64,000 nt of DNA from Adiantum capillus-veneris (taxonomy: Eukaryota; Streptophyta; Polypodiopsida; Polypodiales; Pteridaceae): contig CM043962.1 in the NCBI GenBank assembly GCA_014529385.2, forward strand, positions 46,607,098-46,671,097, in the 5' to 3' direction. Below, piece after piece: positions 1-11,900 of this stretch. The position numbers and the translations under genes were made by a program. The first letter of the stretch is position 1. Each line of letters starts with the position of its first letter. A model generated the notes under the pieces. It did no database searches and was not told where the DNA came from. It saw only the letters and a program-made list of their open reading frames with translations.

Positions 1-290
1 CAAGATTGCATTTTACCAAGATGGAAGAGTGGTAATACTAGAGCAACACTCCACATGACGGTGCGAGACTTATGGGACCACACTCAAAGTGGCTGCCTGT
101 CAACTGTAATGGATCTATGCGTCTTGATGTGGGTTCTTTTGTGGATAATTTTACTGGAAGAGACATCATCTTCTACTCTAAGACACACTAGGCCCCTGGG
201 CAATCCATGCCTCACATCAGTGGATATAGGTGGGAGACAGCTTACAGATAGGAAACACGCTCAGAGCACAGAGGATGGGGCTCAGGGGGA

Positions 291-809
291 GTGGCAGTGT
301 TATTTAGAGAGGATCTGCACCCATTGATACATATAGCCCGTAGGGATGAGCAGGCTAGGTACATGTGGGTGAGATTGAAAGCACAGACAGGCAGATATCT
401 CTACATTGCTATTTGCTACTTTCCTCCGAGTACATCAGTCTATGCATCACCCAGAGGACGGTCCCCTTTTTCTATTTTGGATGATGACATATGGGAGTTC
501 TCTAGAGATGGTGACATTATCATTCTAGGGGACTTCAATGCTAGGACTGCCCATCACCAGACAGTGTTTTATGATACTTCAGAGGAGATGCTGCGAGAGC
601 TAGATGTTGTAGAGACGGGCCTATCCAGACTATCACACGATGTGGAATATACTGAGTATGGGCAACACCTGATAGACATGGGCAGCGCACATGGATTGGC
701 CATCTTGAATGGCCTACAGAGATTTCCTGTTTTGGGAGGTTTTACATGCTTCCCACACAGACATGGAGCCAGCATAGTGGACTATGTCATGGCACAGCCA
801 AATCTCTAG
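291..809 (+). pseudogene. LINE endonuclease domain (fragment)
   Basis: The 172-residue frame encodes most of an AP-endonuclease-like domain, the nickase that starts target-primed reverse transcription in LINEs. Visible motifs are GDFNART around residues 82-88 (phosphodiesterase core) and SIVDYVMAQPNL at the C-terminal end, matching the S-x-x-D-Y motif of LINE endonucleases. The last catalytic motif, D-H-A-L-V, lies downstream in another frame and is present twice (near 846-860 and 986-1000) because of the 140-bp duplication. Upstream coding sequence is shifted out of frame near 300. The protein cannot be made intact. Confidence 0.85.
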
Positions 810-830
810 TATCCAAGATCTCGCAGTTGG

Positions 831-1110
831 GTCGGGTGGCAGTGGATCATGCTCTTGTGTTGATGACCATCTCCTTCCAATTCAGTGTAGCACACAGGCC
901 ACGGTAGCAGCCCCTACTCGCTACACCTTCACACGGGAGACGGATTTTGTATACATAGACGGGATCTATAGATGGGTGGCAATGGATCATGCTCTTGTGT
1001 CGATGACCATCTCCTTCCAGTTCAATGTAGCACACAGGCCACGGTAGCAGCCCCTACTCGCTACACCTTCACACGGGAGACGGATTTTGTATACATAGAC
1101 GGGATCTATA
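831..1110 (+). repeat. 140-bp tandem duplication inside the LINE
   Basis: Two adjacent copies, about 831-970 and 971-1110, align at an exact offset of 140 bp with few mismatches (GTGTTGATG against GTGTCGATG, for example). The duplication repeats the endonuclease D-H-A-L-V motif and, since 140 is not a multiple of three, shifts the frame. Confidence 0.92.
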
Positions 1111-1463
1111 GACGCATATGCACTGAGGACCCAGGGCGACCTCTGGATGAGCTAACCACTATACTGACACAGACATTACATGATGCAGCAGCAGAGGCAT
1201 ACCCACACACCCAGCCTAAGCAGAGACGCCGATCAGGGAGCATGCCCTAGAACAACTGGTACGATGAGGAGTGCCACCATACTAGAGCTAGACTTCAGAG
1301 GGAGGTGCTTTTGGGGGATGTCACTCACAGACAGTCTCACAGATTGACTTCTGACGCTTGGTGCAGCGGAAGAATAGGGCTTTTTTGGCGCGACTCGAGC
1401 AGGATCTATACCAGCTATTCTTGAGTTAGGACTCACGTGAGGCATGGTGGCTCTTTCATGAGC

Positions 1464-1466
<3 letters not shown>

Positions 1467-1518
<52 letters not shown>
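1467..1518 (+). repeat. Poly-C run of 52 bases
   Basis: An uninterrupted run of 52 C residues sits in the LINE between the endonuclease and RT domains. Runs this long are rare in plant nuclear DNA and can form i-motif or G-quadruplex structures. It may also mark an assembly or consensus artefact. Confidence 0.9.
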
Positions 1519-1640
1519 ACTATTACCTCCACACAGACCTGGGGTCAGTACGCATCATCTTTGTACACAGTACCTGGACAGCCGCCCCTTCCCAACCCCC
1601 CCAATCCATGCCCGCACACATGTGCTTTTTTCACCGCTGA

Positions 1641-3600
1641 GATGGTGAAGAAATCCATTGACAAGATGAGGACTGGGAGAGCATATGATCATGATGGCTT
1701 AGTCGATGAGAATTTCATGCATGACAAAGACCTACTAGTAGAGCTTCTGGCATTATGTTTAACCGTGCCATGTGTGAGGGCCTACCGGACACTTGCAGCC
1801 TATCTACGATTGTACCTATCTTCAAGTCAGGAGACCCCATGGAGCCTGGGAATTACCGCACTATCATGATTGGACACACATTGGCACGGTTGTATGCATC
1901 CATTCTTGAGCAACACTTGAGTAGATGGGAAGAAAGGGAAGGAATGCGTGCAGCTAGGCAGGCAGGGTTCGGGAGAGGCTTCTCTACTCTTGACCATATC
2001 TTGACACTCGGGGCCATCATCAAGGAGGGAAGATCTCATGGGAGACGGATCTATTGTAGCTTTGTGGACTTTCGCAAAGCTTTTGACATAGTACCCAGAG
2101 CTAGATTAATGCGCAGATTACAGGAGATGGGAGTACCCACAGAGCTCATTTGGGGGGATCATGGCACTGTACAGATTAGTAGTAGGGCATGTGCGCACCC
2201 CTGAGGGACTTTCTACACCGGTTCACTCCACTATTGGGGTGAAGCAGGGCTGCCCGCTCTCTCCTACTCTTTTCGGTATGTATGTGGACAAGGTTTCTGA
2301 CTACATTGAGAGCGATGGTGATAGAGGTGCACAGTTGGCAGGGACATGGATTCCACTTTTGTTATATGCTGATGATATTGTGTTGATCTCCGAATCTCCA
2401 TAGGGAATGCAACGTCAATTGGATCCTTTGCATAGGTTTGCCCACAAAAGTGGTTTGTCTGTCAACCTTGGTAAAACCAAGGTTATGGTGTTTAATACCA
2501 CCCCACAATGGATCAAGAGGTCAACACCTACATTCACATACGGCCAGGAGACTGTGGAGTACACAGATGCTTACACTTACCTTGGAGTGGTTTTTTGCGG
2601 ACCTGCATTCTCACTCAGAAGAGCGGCAGAGACCAGATTGACTAGAGCCCACGCAGCATTGGGTAGACTGGAGAGGATGTGTTCACAGGTTCAGTTTCAG
2701 GAGCCCCGGATGAAGCTCTGGCTCTTTGACACTCTGGTGGCTTCTGCATTGCTCTATGGAGCTGAGATATGGGGACCTTCTTTGGATCACCACGGGAGGC
2801 CGAGTCCACTGATGGATGGGGGAACATGGAGAAACCTCTCCTCTCTATGATCTCGCGGCTCATTAGAGCCAAGGCATCAATACCACGGGCCATTATCCAA
2901 GCAGAGCTAGTGGCCCCCCCACTACTCTCCTTCATAAACCAGACATGGGAACTTCCTAGAGACAGATATGCTCGCATTGCACTTGAGTCCTCTCGACAGT
3001 TATCCATGCAAGGAGATACAGCATGCTGGTATGGGGAGATGGCATCATGGTTTCGGGCGCATGGGTTCAGCATAGACAGGCTGCCACCATTCCAGTACTC
3101 CTTGATGCACCATCTCTCACTCTTACATAGTCGGAGATCACCAAGCTCATCCGCCAAGACCTGACCTAGCTAGACACCAGGAGGACATGGATATAGCCAG
3201 CACAGGAATTGGGCACAAAGATGGCTTTCTACAGAGACCATCTTCTCCAGCTTACGGAGGATGGTTTTGTGACGAGACCAAGATACATGGACACCCACTT
3301 GTCTCATGGGATACGATGTGCTATTGCCAGTTACGCACATCTTCTCACCAGCTATTGCAGATTGAGACTGGGAGATACAGCGGAGTACAAGCAAAGGCGA
3401 GGACATGCCCCTTGTGTGACATGGAGCCTGAAACAAAGCTGCACTACACATGTCGCTGCCCCGTCTACTACGAGATACGAGGCCGCTTCCATTGCTTGTT
3501 TAGAGAGGGTTTTGGACCACTCTCAAGAGTCATGGGATACGAGGACCAGAGATGCCTAGGTTTTGTTCTTGCTCCAGCTACGCAGACACAGAGATAGCCT
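1641..3600 (+). pseudogene. LINE reverse transcriptase and zinc finger
   Basis: This stretch holds the RT of the LINE over several frames. In order: the entry motif IVPIFKSGDPMEPGNYR (near 1815-1860), motif A FVDFRKAFD (near 2060-2090), motif B GVKQGCPLSPTLF (near 2238-2276), and motif C YADDIVLIS (near 2365-2395). A stop TAG follows motif C at 2401, and the thumb and connection region continues in the next frame (2407-2850), then others to about 3600. A C-x2-C-x8-H-type finger, CPLCDMEPETKLH, lies near 3405-3445 and is typical of LINE C-termini. The YADD catalytic residues are intact, but at least four frame breaks make the whole non-functional. Confidence 0.88.
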
Positions 3601-4108
3601 AATGAGTGGCGAGGCTAGCCAGTCTCAAAGACGGATCATAGACTTCTTCAGAGCAGACACGGGATAGCCGCAGGAGCCACTCCCACAACATAGCTCCTCT
3701 CATCTCACACCAGAGGCACACTGATCAACCGAGCGACTGAATTGGGGAAATCTAGGCGCCCACAACTGCGGAGAACTACACAGCATCGACGGAGGCTACG
3801 CCAGAAGATTCAGAGCACTCTGGCCAGGCACGCACGACGCCCGGTCAAACTACTAACCATGGAGGAGATTGATGAGATCCGCCAACGACCGATGCTAGAT
3901 CTCCTGTGATTCAGCTATCCCAGCAAGCTGCCCCTTTTTTGCTTAGTTCACATCGACCAGTCTAGGATCCCATAGTATATATCTTTGTTTTGTATTGTTG
4001 TTATTTTGTTACTCTGACTTTGTATCAGATCCACCACCTTGTAACTTTCTAGTCTCATTGGTCACTTTGGCCTTTTGAAGACGTTAATATAACATTTCAT
4101 TTCATATC

Positions 4109-4111
<3 letters not shown>

Positions 4112-4203
<92 letters not shown>
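4112..4203 (+). repeat. (CT)n microsatellite, about 92 bp
   Basis: A pure CT tract of about 46 units follows the TTTCAT-like tail of the LINE directly, then a short CA-rich stretch. Its position suggests growth from the LINE tail. Confidence 0.97.
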
Positions 4204-4205
<2 letters not shown>

Positions 4206-4595
4206 GTGCGTGCACACACACACATACACATACCTTGGTAAAACATCTACACCTTCTTCGATATATGTGCAACTCAAGTAGTTGGAGGTAGTGGCTCTCA
4301 GAAGATAAAACAACATTGCTAACCATAGAAGAAGCCCAAATGCATCCAATGCTAGGACGCTTTGCATCCTTGCATCCCCATTAAGGTCTTTTCGTATTCA
4401 CCGTTTCAAGAAAAGGACCCATTTTTGAAATTTCACTTCAATTGTTGCATCACCAGTGTAACATGTAGATAAATATCTCTCAGCACATCAGCCCCCACAA
4501 TGCTCTAATGTATAGGGAAGTGCCATTGTCGATGATGGGAGAGTGGGAGAGTGTATGGATATGAATGCGTCCCGAGGTTTGGACAGGCAAATGGA

Positions 4596-4598
<3 letters not shown>
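4204..4598. other. No recognisable gene
   Basis: Unique-looking, moderately AT-rich sequence between two microsatellites. I see no coding similarity and no repeat boundary here. Confidence 0.6.

Positions 4599-4666
<68 letters not shown>
4599..4666 (+). repeat. Compound (CT)n(CA)n microsatellite
   Basis: About 40 bp of CT repeats pass directly into about 28 bp of CA repeats. The CA part forms the outer border of the left inverted arm; the right arm ends in (GT)n at 14681-14710. Confidence 0.96.
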
Positions 4667-4669
<3 letters not shown>

Positions 4670-6276
4670 GTATTGCTACAGACCTTAATTAGCAAAACCA
4701 TGCCCTCCATTCCCAAAAAAAAACAATCCCTAATCAAGCTTATGGTTCCCCTGCACCAAGATCACCCTTAAACGCTCTTGCCATCGTTTGAGTCGTATAC
4801 AAACAATTAAGAACACTGCACCAAAATCTTTTTCCTTTAAAGGGGTTTTTAACAACCCTGGTGGCTAGTTCTTGGCTGTATGTGGTTTCCTCTTGTATTT
4901 TCTTCCCATGGGAGTATACCCTTAAATGGGCGTGGAAAAAACATATGTCTGCTAATAACCCTACATGGGACAGGGCACTTCACGTGGAATGTGACCTCTT
5001 CTCGAAAAAATATGGGTGTGTTCCCCGCATGGAGCACCTGCCTTATTTACCACTCTTGGTTTTTATGACACTTAATTAGAGAGTGGACACGAAGCACTCA
5101 CGCACCGTTGCCTCCCTATTGGCCCATTAACCGAGTTGCTTGCTCTGCTTTACCCTCTACATATCAGAATCCACCGCTCCTGCATCTTCTTCTCTATGAT
5201 AGTTAACATGGCGGATGCCACTTATGTGCCTTGAGACTCTATCAGGTTGAGGAGCAGATATGGAATGGATTCACCTTGCAGGCGATACTCAATGCATCAC
5301 CGATGGTCTTTTTCATTATAAATATAAGGTGCAGGTTGCTCTATGCCCCTCACTTAGCTTGGTCTTTTGCATTTTGTGTGTGTATTTGCAAGAGAGTTCG
5401 TTGAGGGCTTTCTGATCTCCTGCTTATTGTGTGGATATGGATTTGGTGCAACACGAAGGGGCTTCTCAGGTTTGTACCCTACTGGAACTGGTTCTATTCA
5501 TTCAAACATGCTATATCATTACTTTGCACTTGTTGATTGCTTTTATGTCGTGAAGCATTGTTGTTTATTTGTGAATGCCGATAGTAGCAGGCAGCTAATG
5601 CTTTTTGGTGGGTGATGTTTGGAAATATTAGCTGCTAGGGCTTTAAAATGTTTTGTCTTTGCTTACTTGTCACATGACTTCTCTCTTGATTCCGGGTTTT
5701 TCTAATTTTAGATATTGCCCAGGTTTGGGGGGTAAGAGAGAAATATAATTTTCCCTTCGCTTTTGTAGGCAAAACAGTGAACTCTTCTTCTTTTGAGTTT
5801 GCATAGATTTTGAAAAAACATAAACCATTAAGGTTTTTTTGGGGGGTTGGAGATGTCGGTTCACTATATGGGAAGACTCGTAGCCCGAATGGCTCTAGTT
5901 ACAGTCGTTAACTATTTTTTGTGAGGTTGTTTTCATAATGTGTGTCTTATTGTTTTGACCATACTATATGGTTATACTTCATGCAATTAGCTTGTTGATA
6001 TAATGCATACCACGTTGTCATATTTAAAAATTTTACTGGTGCTAAGGGCCTGTGCTCGAAACACCTATAGATGGTTTTTTGGGCTAAACGAGCTATAAAA
6101 ACGGTTTTTTTTCACAAATGATGCATAGCTTCTTAGTTTTGTTGTTCTCTGACATGGAACATTGGGATACTACGTTAGTTTTGGTGTGAAAAAAGAAGGG
6201 AACCAATGGTATCTCGCCCATACTTTGTTCATAAAGATTTTTGGTATTTGGCTTGATATGCATAATTGTGGTTATA
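4639..6276 (+). repeat. Left arm of a 1.64-kb inverted repeat
   Basis: This segment is the reverse complement, at high but imperfect identity, of 13075-14710. Anchor points: the (CA)n border against (GT)n; the AAGCTTATGGTTCCCCTGCACC region near 4736-4757 against its complement near 14600; the ORF at 5367-5615 against 13728-13973; and GGCTTGATATGCATAATTGTGG (6251) against its complement near 13081. Similarity stops just past GTGGTTATA at both inner edges. The arm includes a TATA-like stretch (ATTATAAATATAAGG, near 5316) upstream of the conserved ORF. It could be a long terminal inverted repeat of a DNA transposon such as a Mutator-like element, or an old inverted segmental duplication; no transposase is visible between the arms. 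Confidence 0.88.
5367..5615 (+). CDS. Small ORF conserved in both inverted arms
   Basis: An 82-residue frame, rich in F, C and Y, that I do not recognise. Its counterpart in the right arm (13728-13973, opposite strand) has 81 residues and stays open over the whole length. The two share FVCVFAREFVEGFLI near the start and QLMLFGG at the end, with roughly 15-20 substitutions and a one-codon length difference. A TATA-like motif lies about 50 bp upstream and CAGGTTTGT inside could be a splice donor, so this may be the 5' part of a captured gene and not a real small protein. Keeping frame across an indel hints at constraint, but two copies are too few to prove it. Confidence 0.35.
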   Translation: MHFVCVFAREFVEGFLISCLLCGYGFGATRRGFSGLYPTGTGSIHSNMLYHYFALVDCFYVVKHCCLFVNADSSRQLMLFGG

Positions 6277-6603
6277 TTGAAACCAAACTGGAGATAAAAG
6301 GAACTTTTAAGTTTTATCTGACTGCGTGAATTTTGGGGAGGGGAAGGAATGATACTGCGAACATTTGCTTGGCCCTGAAGATTTCTTAGACTGATCGTAC
6401 CGCATTCTGAAAGTTCATGGTAACATATGGTTCTTAACCTAAAAGTGCGAAATACCGTATGGAAGCAGTGGTATAAAGGTTCAAGATGATTTGGGACTGA
6501 AATTGGGAGTAAGAAACTTGGATCAGAAGGGGTGGTGGCCTTTGGATCAAAATGATATGTATGTAAATAGCTATTAAAGGTCTTAATAAATCGAGTTATA
6601 TAA

Positions 6604-6608
<5 letters not shown>

Positions 6609-6646
<38 letters not shown>
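6609..6646 (+). repeat. (AT)n microsatellite
   Basis: About 19 AT units just inside the left inverted arm. Confidence 0.95.
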
Positions 6647-6649
<3 letters not shown>

Positions 6650-8282
6650 AAAAATTCACTTGTATCTTAAAGAGTGATGACCTTTTTTATTACAAATTTT
6701 AAAAAGAACTTAAAAAGAACAAAAGACTTGACAAAACTGGAACTCATGATTATCTTGGACGATGGTTTTAAGTCAAAGAGGTTGTAAGATGGACATGGAT
6801 AACAACTAATATAGTCCATGGACACCTGTAAATCGCACTCAAGGCTAATATTGTTGGTGTCTTGTTTGAATGGATGCAAATGAGGACTCTATCCTTTCTT
6901 GGAATTTTTTTGGCTTAAGGTGTTGTTCGTCCTTGATGTACTAGTCTCTTGCCACTTTATGGGTCCATCTTGATAGATCTACCTTTGTACTTAAAAACAA
7001 GGTGAAAATTCACTATGGCCTACATAAGGCTATTGACAAGAAATTCCTAATAAAAAGATTGTTTGAGAAAAATAGAAAGTGACACTATTATTTTTAAACA
7101 TGTAATGTCACAATATAATATTACGTTTTATTGAAAAAATGTGTAACAATAAACTATTCACATTACAATATATTTCAAAGGCATCAAAATAATGTTATGC
7201 CCCTCTTTAAAGACACAGGTACACAAATGTCAACACCTTCTCACAAGGCCCTATAAAAAACAAGGTGAGGAGTCACTATGGTCTGCTAAAGGTAAGGGAG
7301 AGGGGGAAGATTTATCGAAAGTAGGTCTCAATTAGTTGTGCAATTGTATTGTTTTGATATAGAATTGTATTGTCTATATACACACATAATTAGGCCCCTA
7401 TCACACTGGGCCGCGTGTCCATCATGAGTTGGATGGCCATGAACAACATGCCCTTGCATGAGAAGAGTTCGGATTACAATAGCTAGCACAAATGTTGTCA
7501 CACTGAGCACATGCGAGAAATTAGAAAAGTTGCGACGCGTCCAATCAAATGGCAGGATTAGTGTTGGGATTGAAGTTGGGCGGGCATGGGGGGGTGATAG
7601 AGTTTTGGAAAAAGTGTGTCGCTGAGCTAGACAGCCAACTAAGTTGGGGGAACATGGACAACATCCCAGTGTGATAGGTGACTCCGTCGGCACATCCATT
7701 GATTGGTTGGGAAGAGAATAAATGTTGTCTGCATGTCCCAATGTGACACGGGCGTTAGAAACTAGCGGTTCTAAACTGGCCTATCGATCGGTATGGCCCC
7801 TACCACTGCCTTCGACGACGGATTATGGATATGAGAAATACACTTTCTCGTTGTCCCTAGCCCTACCACACAAATGCACCCACATCTACATAAAGATGAA
7901 ATGGTCAACAAATAGTGAGGTAAAAGTTTACGTAAATGTTGAAAGAAAAGGGGCGTTTTTTTATGGCCTTCAAAATGAAAAAACTTGAATCATCCTTAAG
8001 ATGACACTTATTTTTTCCAAACTCTATAAAGAATTAGTAGAGATGCCTTGTCCGTTACGATGAATCTATTTAAACAAGGTGAAAAACTCACATTGACATT
8101 TTAAGATAAATAAAGTAAAAAAGTAAAAATAAATAAATAAATAATAATAATAAGAAAAACAACAAAATAAAGAGACCCCATTACAAACTAAAAAGTAGAT
8201 CTAATAAACATAGATACTAATTAAACAAATTCTTAAGAAAAAGTAGGTTCAATAAAAATAAAAAATAAAAAAATATTTTCAT

Positions 8283-8424
8283 GAAATGTCCTTTTAGGAG
8301 GTCTTAAACAAAAAGATTCTTTTACAAATCAAAATATTACATTATTTCACATCATGTCCTTTTAGAAGGTCTTTAATGAAAAGGTTTTTTTACAAATCAA
8401 AATATTACATTATTTCATATCATT
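8283..8424 (+). repeat. Tandem duplication, unit about 70 bp
   Basis: Two neighbouring copies carry GTCCTTTTAG(G/A)AGGTCTT followed by TTTTACAAATCAAAATATTAC. They differ by scattered substitutions and small indels. Confidence 0.85.
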
Positions 8425-9352
8425 GGATCAAAATTCTATGAATGTACTACTAATGCTTTGTTCTTTAAGGGTTTCTAAAGCAGTCCAAATAAACAAAGAT
8501 AAATTAATCTTTTTTATAAAATGGAGTCCATGCTTTTAAATGAGATGAATTTTTTACAAACTAAAATAACAACAAGTGAAAGGGTCACGAACGGCTTTCA
8601 AAAACAATAAGAAAGTGATAAAATTATTAGGTTGAATTAAATTCAGTGTTTGGGAAAGGATTGCCTCAGCTTAGTCTTGAGCCTATTGAAAATCGAGACT
8701 AGCTAATTGCAAACCATAGTAAACGGAAGAAAAACCGATGAAATATGTGAGAAAGTCGACCAAAAATTTTGCAAATCTCAAAATTTCTACTAGTATTTCT
8801 GATTTTCTTCTTTGTGAGGAAGATTTTAAAGCTCTTTTGATGGACACATATCTCACAATTAGAATTGAGAGACCTTCACCCATATGGATACTAAGGTCTT
8901 TAGCAGGCTAGTAAAATGAGAAGGAAGTAAAATAAACTTAAAACAAAATTTATTTTAGTGCTTTTTTCATTAAAGAAGATAAATTTAATAAACATAAAAA
9001 AATAATAAAACAAATCAATGAAATAAATCGTAATGAAGTCCTAAAATGAAAGGACCCTTTGTCAATACTTTACATCATCGGATCAAACTCCCATACACTT
9101 TTTAACCAAAAAGGTGAATGCAACTTTAAACAAGGTGAGGAGGCACAAAGGCCTGCTAAGGTAAGGGGAGATGAGGGATAGTAAGTTTAAATATGTGCTT
9201 ACAATCACATGGATTTTTTTGGGTGTTTTAATATAAATTTATATTATCTATTAGGGAGTACTAGCTGTTTAAAAATCAAAATTTCCTTTAATTATCTTAC
9301 AAGATTCTTTAGTTAAGACTTTTTTATTGTTAGGGTTACCAACGACGACTGC

Positions 9353-9354
<2 letters not shown>

Positions 9355-9405
<51 letters not shown>
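9355..9405 (+). repeat. (CT)n microsatellite
   Basis: About 25 CT units, followed by further CT-rich sequence near 9500-9515. Confidence 0.96.
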
Positions 9406-9408
<3 letters not shown>

Positions 9409-9764
9409 TGCACCAGCCTGTAGATAACACGTGTCTCCATCTCTCTTCTCTTTCTTTTTCGCTGTCCCCATTCTGCATTGTTTCGTTGTTTCAGACCTCT
9501 CTCTCTCTCTCTCATCATGTCATGCCTCGAAGCATGTGTATGGCCCTACAATCTCTGCATCTACAAAATGTTGAGTGCAAGCTCGCAATTGGGACACAGT
9601 TAGCAGAAGCTGATGGCTAGGCGCAAGTGATTGGGGAGGGAGGCAACACGAGGCGCAAGTGATTCAAAAACTTGTTAGAACCAAGGTTTCACCCAAACTC
9701 TATCACGTGCAAGGGAACATGTGAGGGCCACGAAATTCACATAGAGATTGCTTGCCACGACTAT

Positions 9765-10168
9765 TGCAGGAGGTCTTAGTGGGAGAGAGGACGTGTGGGG
9801 ACAGGGGCATACACGCAGGGAGGCAAGGTGATGAGGGAAGGAGCTCGAATAGAAAGCTAATCTTAAAGGGTAATGAATTTTATTGTGTAGGAGCCATTAG
9901 GAATACCTTTTAAATTGTTTTATTATCATTTATGTTTATTAAATTTATATTTTCTTATGAAAAAGCACTAATTATTTTACTACTTTTCATAAGAAAATGT
10001 AAATTTAATAAACATAAAAGATAATAAGAGATTGTTTGTCATGGATGTTCCAAGAGGTCTTAGTGAGAGAAAGGACGTGTGTAGGGATAGGGGCATGCAC
10101 ACAGGAAGGCAATGTGATGAGGGAAGGAGCTTGAATAGAAAGGGAATCTTAAAGGGTAATGAATAAAT
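9765..10168 (+). repeat. Direct duplication of a ~110-bp block
   Basis: A block at about 9768-9878 (AGGTCTTAGTGGGAGAGAGG ... AATCTTAAAGGGTAATGAA) recurs at about 10050-10168 with roughly 90% identity by eye. Confidence 0.85.
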
Positions 10169-10265
10169 TTAATAAACATAAAAGATAATAAAATAAATTA
10201 AAAGGTATTCCTATTAAATTTAATAAACATAAAAGATAATAAAACAAATTAAAAGGTATTCCTAA
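9896..10265. repeat. Inverted and direct copies of a ~45-bp AT-rich module
   Basis: The module AATTTAATAAACATAAAAGATAATAA...AAAAGGTATTCC appears inverted near 9901-9950 and direct near 10000-10030, 10165-10212 and 10213-10262; a related copy lies near 8985. The inverted pair at 9901-10030 could fold into a hairpin, as in a MITE remnant. Confidence 0.75.
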
Positions 10266-10413
10266 TGGCTTCAAAAAAATTAAAAGGTTTTCCTAGTTCA
10301 AAGATTCCCCTCAACAACAAGCATAACAACGTGTTAGTTTATAGCACGTAACAACGAGTAATGACAAAGCACATAAATTTGCAACAATATTAGCTGGGAA
10401 GGACGAATATAGC

Positions 10414-10416
<3 letters not shown>

Positions 10417-10452
<36 letters not shown>
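10417..10452 (+). repeat. (GA)n microsatellite
   Basis: About 18 GA units. Confidence 0.95.
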
Positions 10453-10453
<1 letters not shown>

Positions 10454-10730
10454 GCTAAAGAGAAGAGAAGAAAATGATAAAGAAAAAATGAATGAGAAGA
10501 GAAACATCTATTTATATGGACACAAAATGTCTTTTGACTTTCCACCTTCATCTTGTCTTTTCATTTGCTAAAATCACCCTTCACTTATGCACTTAATATG
10601 TTTTAAAAGAATTTTTAATTTTTTGAGATTGGGAGACCTAATGAAATAAGTCTTTATGAAATTCTTACATCAAAGGCTCTCTATCAAGACTTTACATCAT
10701 GGGATCAAACTCCTATGCATACTTTAAAAA

Positions 10731-11185
10731 ATAGCATTTAAAAGACCATGATTCCTTTCCATTCGAGTCTTTTTTGAGCCTCTTAGGACACTTGTCATGC
10801 AAACAAAATTGAACGATCTTTGCCCATAGTACACTAAGGCCTTTAGCAGGCCAAAAATAGCATTTAAAAGACCATGATTTCTTTTCGTTTCACAAGATTT
10901 TTAAGCCTCCTTGGGACACTTAGTACGCAATGAAATTTGAATGACCTTCACCAATAGTGGGTTTCTTCCTCTCTCTCTTTGAGACTTCTATACTTTATAT
11001 AGTGGACCTTAAAATTTTCAAGGAAGGAGAGACCCTCCACCTGTCACACTTACACTTTGCTTTATTTCAAAGAGAACCTTAGAAAATATCTCTATACTAT
11101 ATAAAATGGAGCTTAAAATTTTCAAGGAAGGAAAGACCCTCCACTTGTCACGTTGTGCTTCATTTCAAAGAGAACCTTAAAAAAC
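10731..11185 (+). repeat. Two successive tandem duplications
   Basis: The first pair (about 10731-10855 and 10856-10960) repeats AATAGCATTTAAAAGACCAT and the sequence after it. The second pair (about 10985-11085 and 11088-11185) repeats CTTAAAATTTTCAAGGAAGG plus a CCCTCCAC(C/T)TGTCAC block. All copies are diverged. Confidence 0.8.
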
Positions 11186-11545
11186 ATTTAATTTGAAATG
11201 AAAAAGTGAAGAGTAAGTACTAAGATGGTAAAAACTAAAAATGTTTCTCAATCTCTCCAATGTAAAGCAAGAAAACTTTGTACTCTATCTATATTTATAA
11301 TATTTATAGTCTTTGGGAAGGCCATAGAGTTTCATTTAAGCCCTCCAATTTCAAAGTGAACATTGATTACTTTTAGTTTCAAAAGCTATTTAAAGGGTGG
11401 TTTTACTTTATATTTTGAAGGCCATAAAGAACTTTCTTGTTTGTCACCCAATGAACCTCCCTTTGGAGGCTTGCATGAATCTTCCATGCCATAAGTGATC
11501 TTCCGCATGAAGCTTAGTAGTTGCACACGTGTTTTCGTGTTTTTT

Positions 11546-11550
11546 GTGTA

Positions 11551-11607
<57 letters not shown>

Positions 11608-11900
11608 CGTTGACTCTCTGTGTGTATGAGAGACAAAGCCAAGGTGCCATTCACTGAGATGTTGGAGCATTGCACGAAGGCCTTCCACATTCACATTGCA
11701 TTGATGAAGTATAATGAGCTCGATGATTTAGCGATGAAAGTCTAGCGATTTGTTGTGGATGTTCTGCACGCATTGTGTGTGTGTGTGACACACACACACA
11801 CACACATAGAGAGAGAGAGAGAACGCATGTGTGAGTGAGTAAGAGAGAGCAACATTCGCTAGCCTATGGGAGTGAGTGTGTGTGTGTGTGTGTGTGAACA
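11546..11900 (+). repeat. Cluster of GT, GA and CA microsatellites
   Basis: (TG)n-(AG)n at about 11546-11606, (GT)n-(CA)n-(GA)n at about 11775-11821 and (TG)n at about 11875-11896, separated by unique sequence. Confidence 0.93.

Larger units (their letters stand above)
1..4111 (+). mobile_element. Degenerate non-LTR retrotransposon (LINE)
   Basis: A LINE runs through the left edge of the window in the order AP-type endonuclease (about 291-1110), reverse transcriptase (about 1640-2850), RT C-terminal region and a CCHC zinc finger near 3400-3480. It ends in an untranslated tail of TTTCAT-like units at about 4080-4111, directly followed by a (CT)n tract. The reading frame is broken many times, so this is a dead copy. 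The 5' end lies outside the window or is truncated. The RT motif FVDFRKAFD and the YADD box followed by IVLIS fit jockey/I/RTE-type LINEs better than the plant L1 clade, but the clade call is an inference. No target-site duplication can be read because the left end is missing. Confidence 0.9.

Noticed and set aside
1233-1640. ORFs with poly-Gly and poly-Pro around the C run
   Set aside because: The frames exist only because of the 52-base homopolymer inside a dead LINE.
4102-4367. ORFs with long RERERE stretches on the minus strand (also at 9.3, 12.7, 28.6, 48.0, 49.6 kb)
   Set aside because: They translate pure (CT/GA)n microsatellites and have no independent coding evidence.
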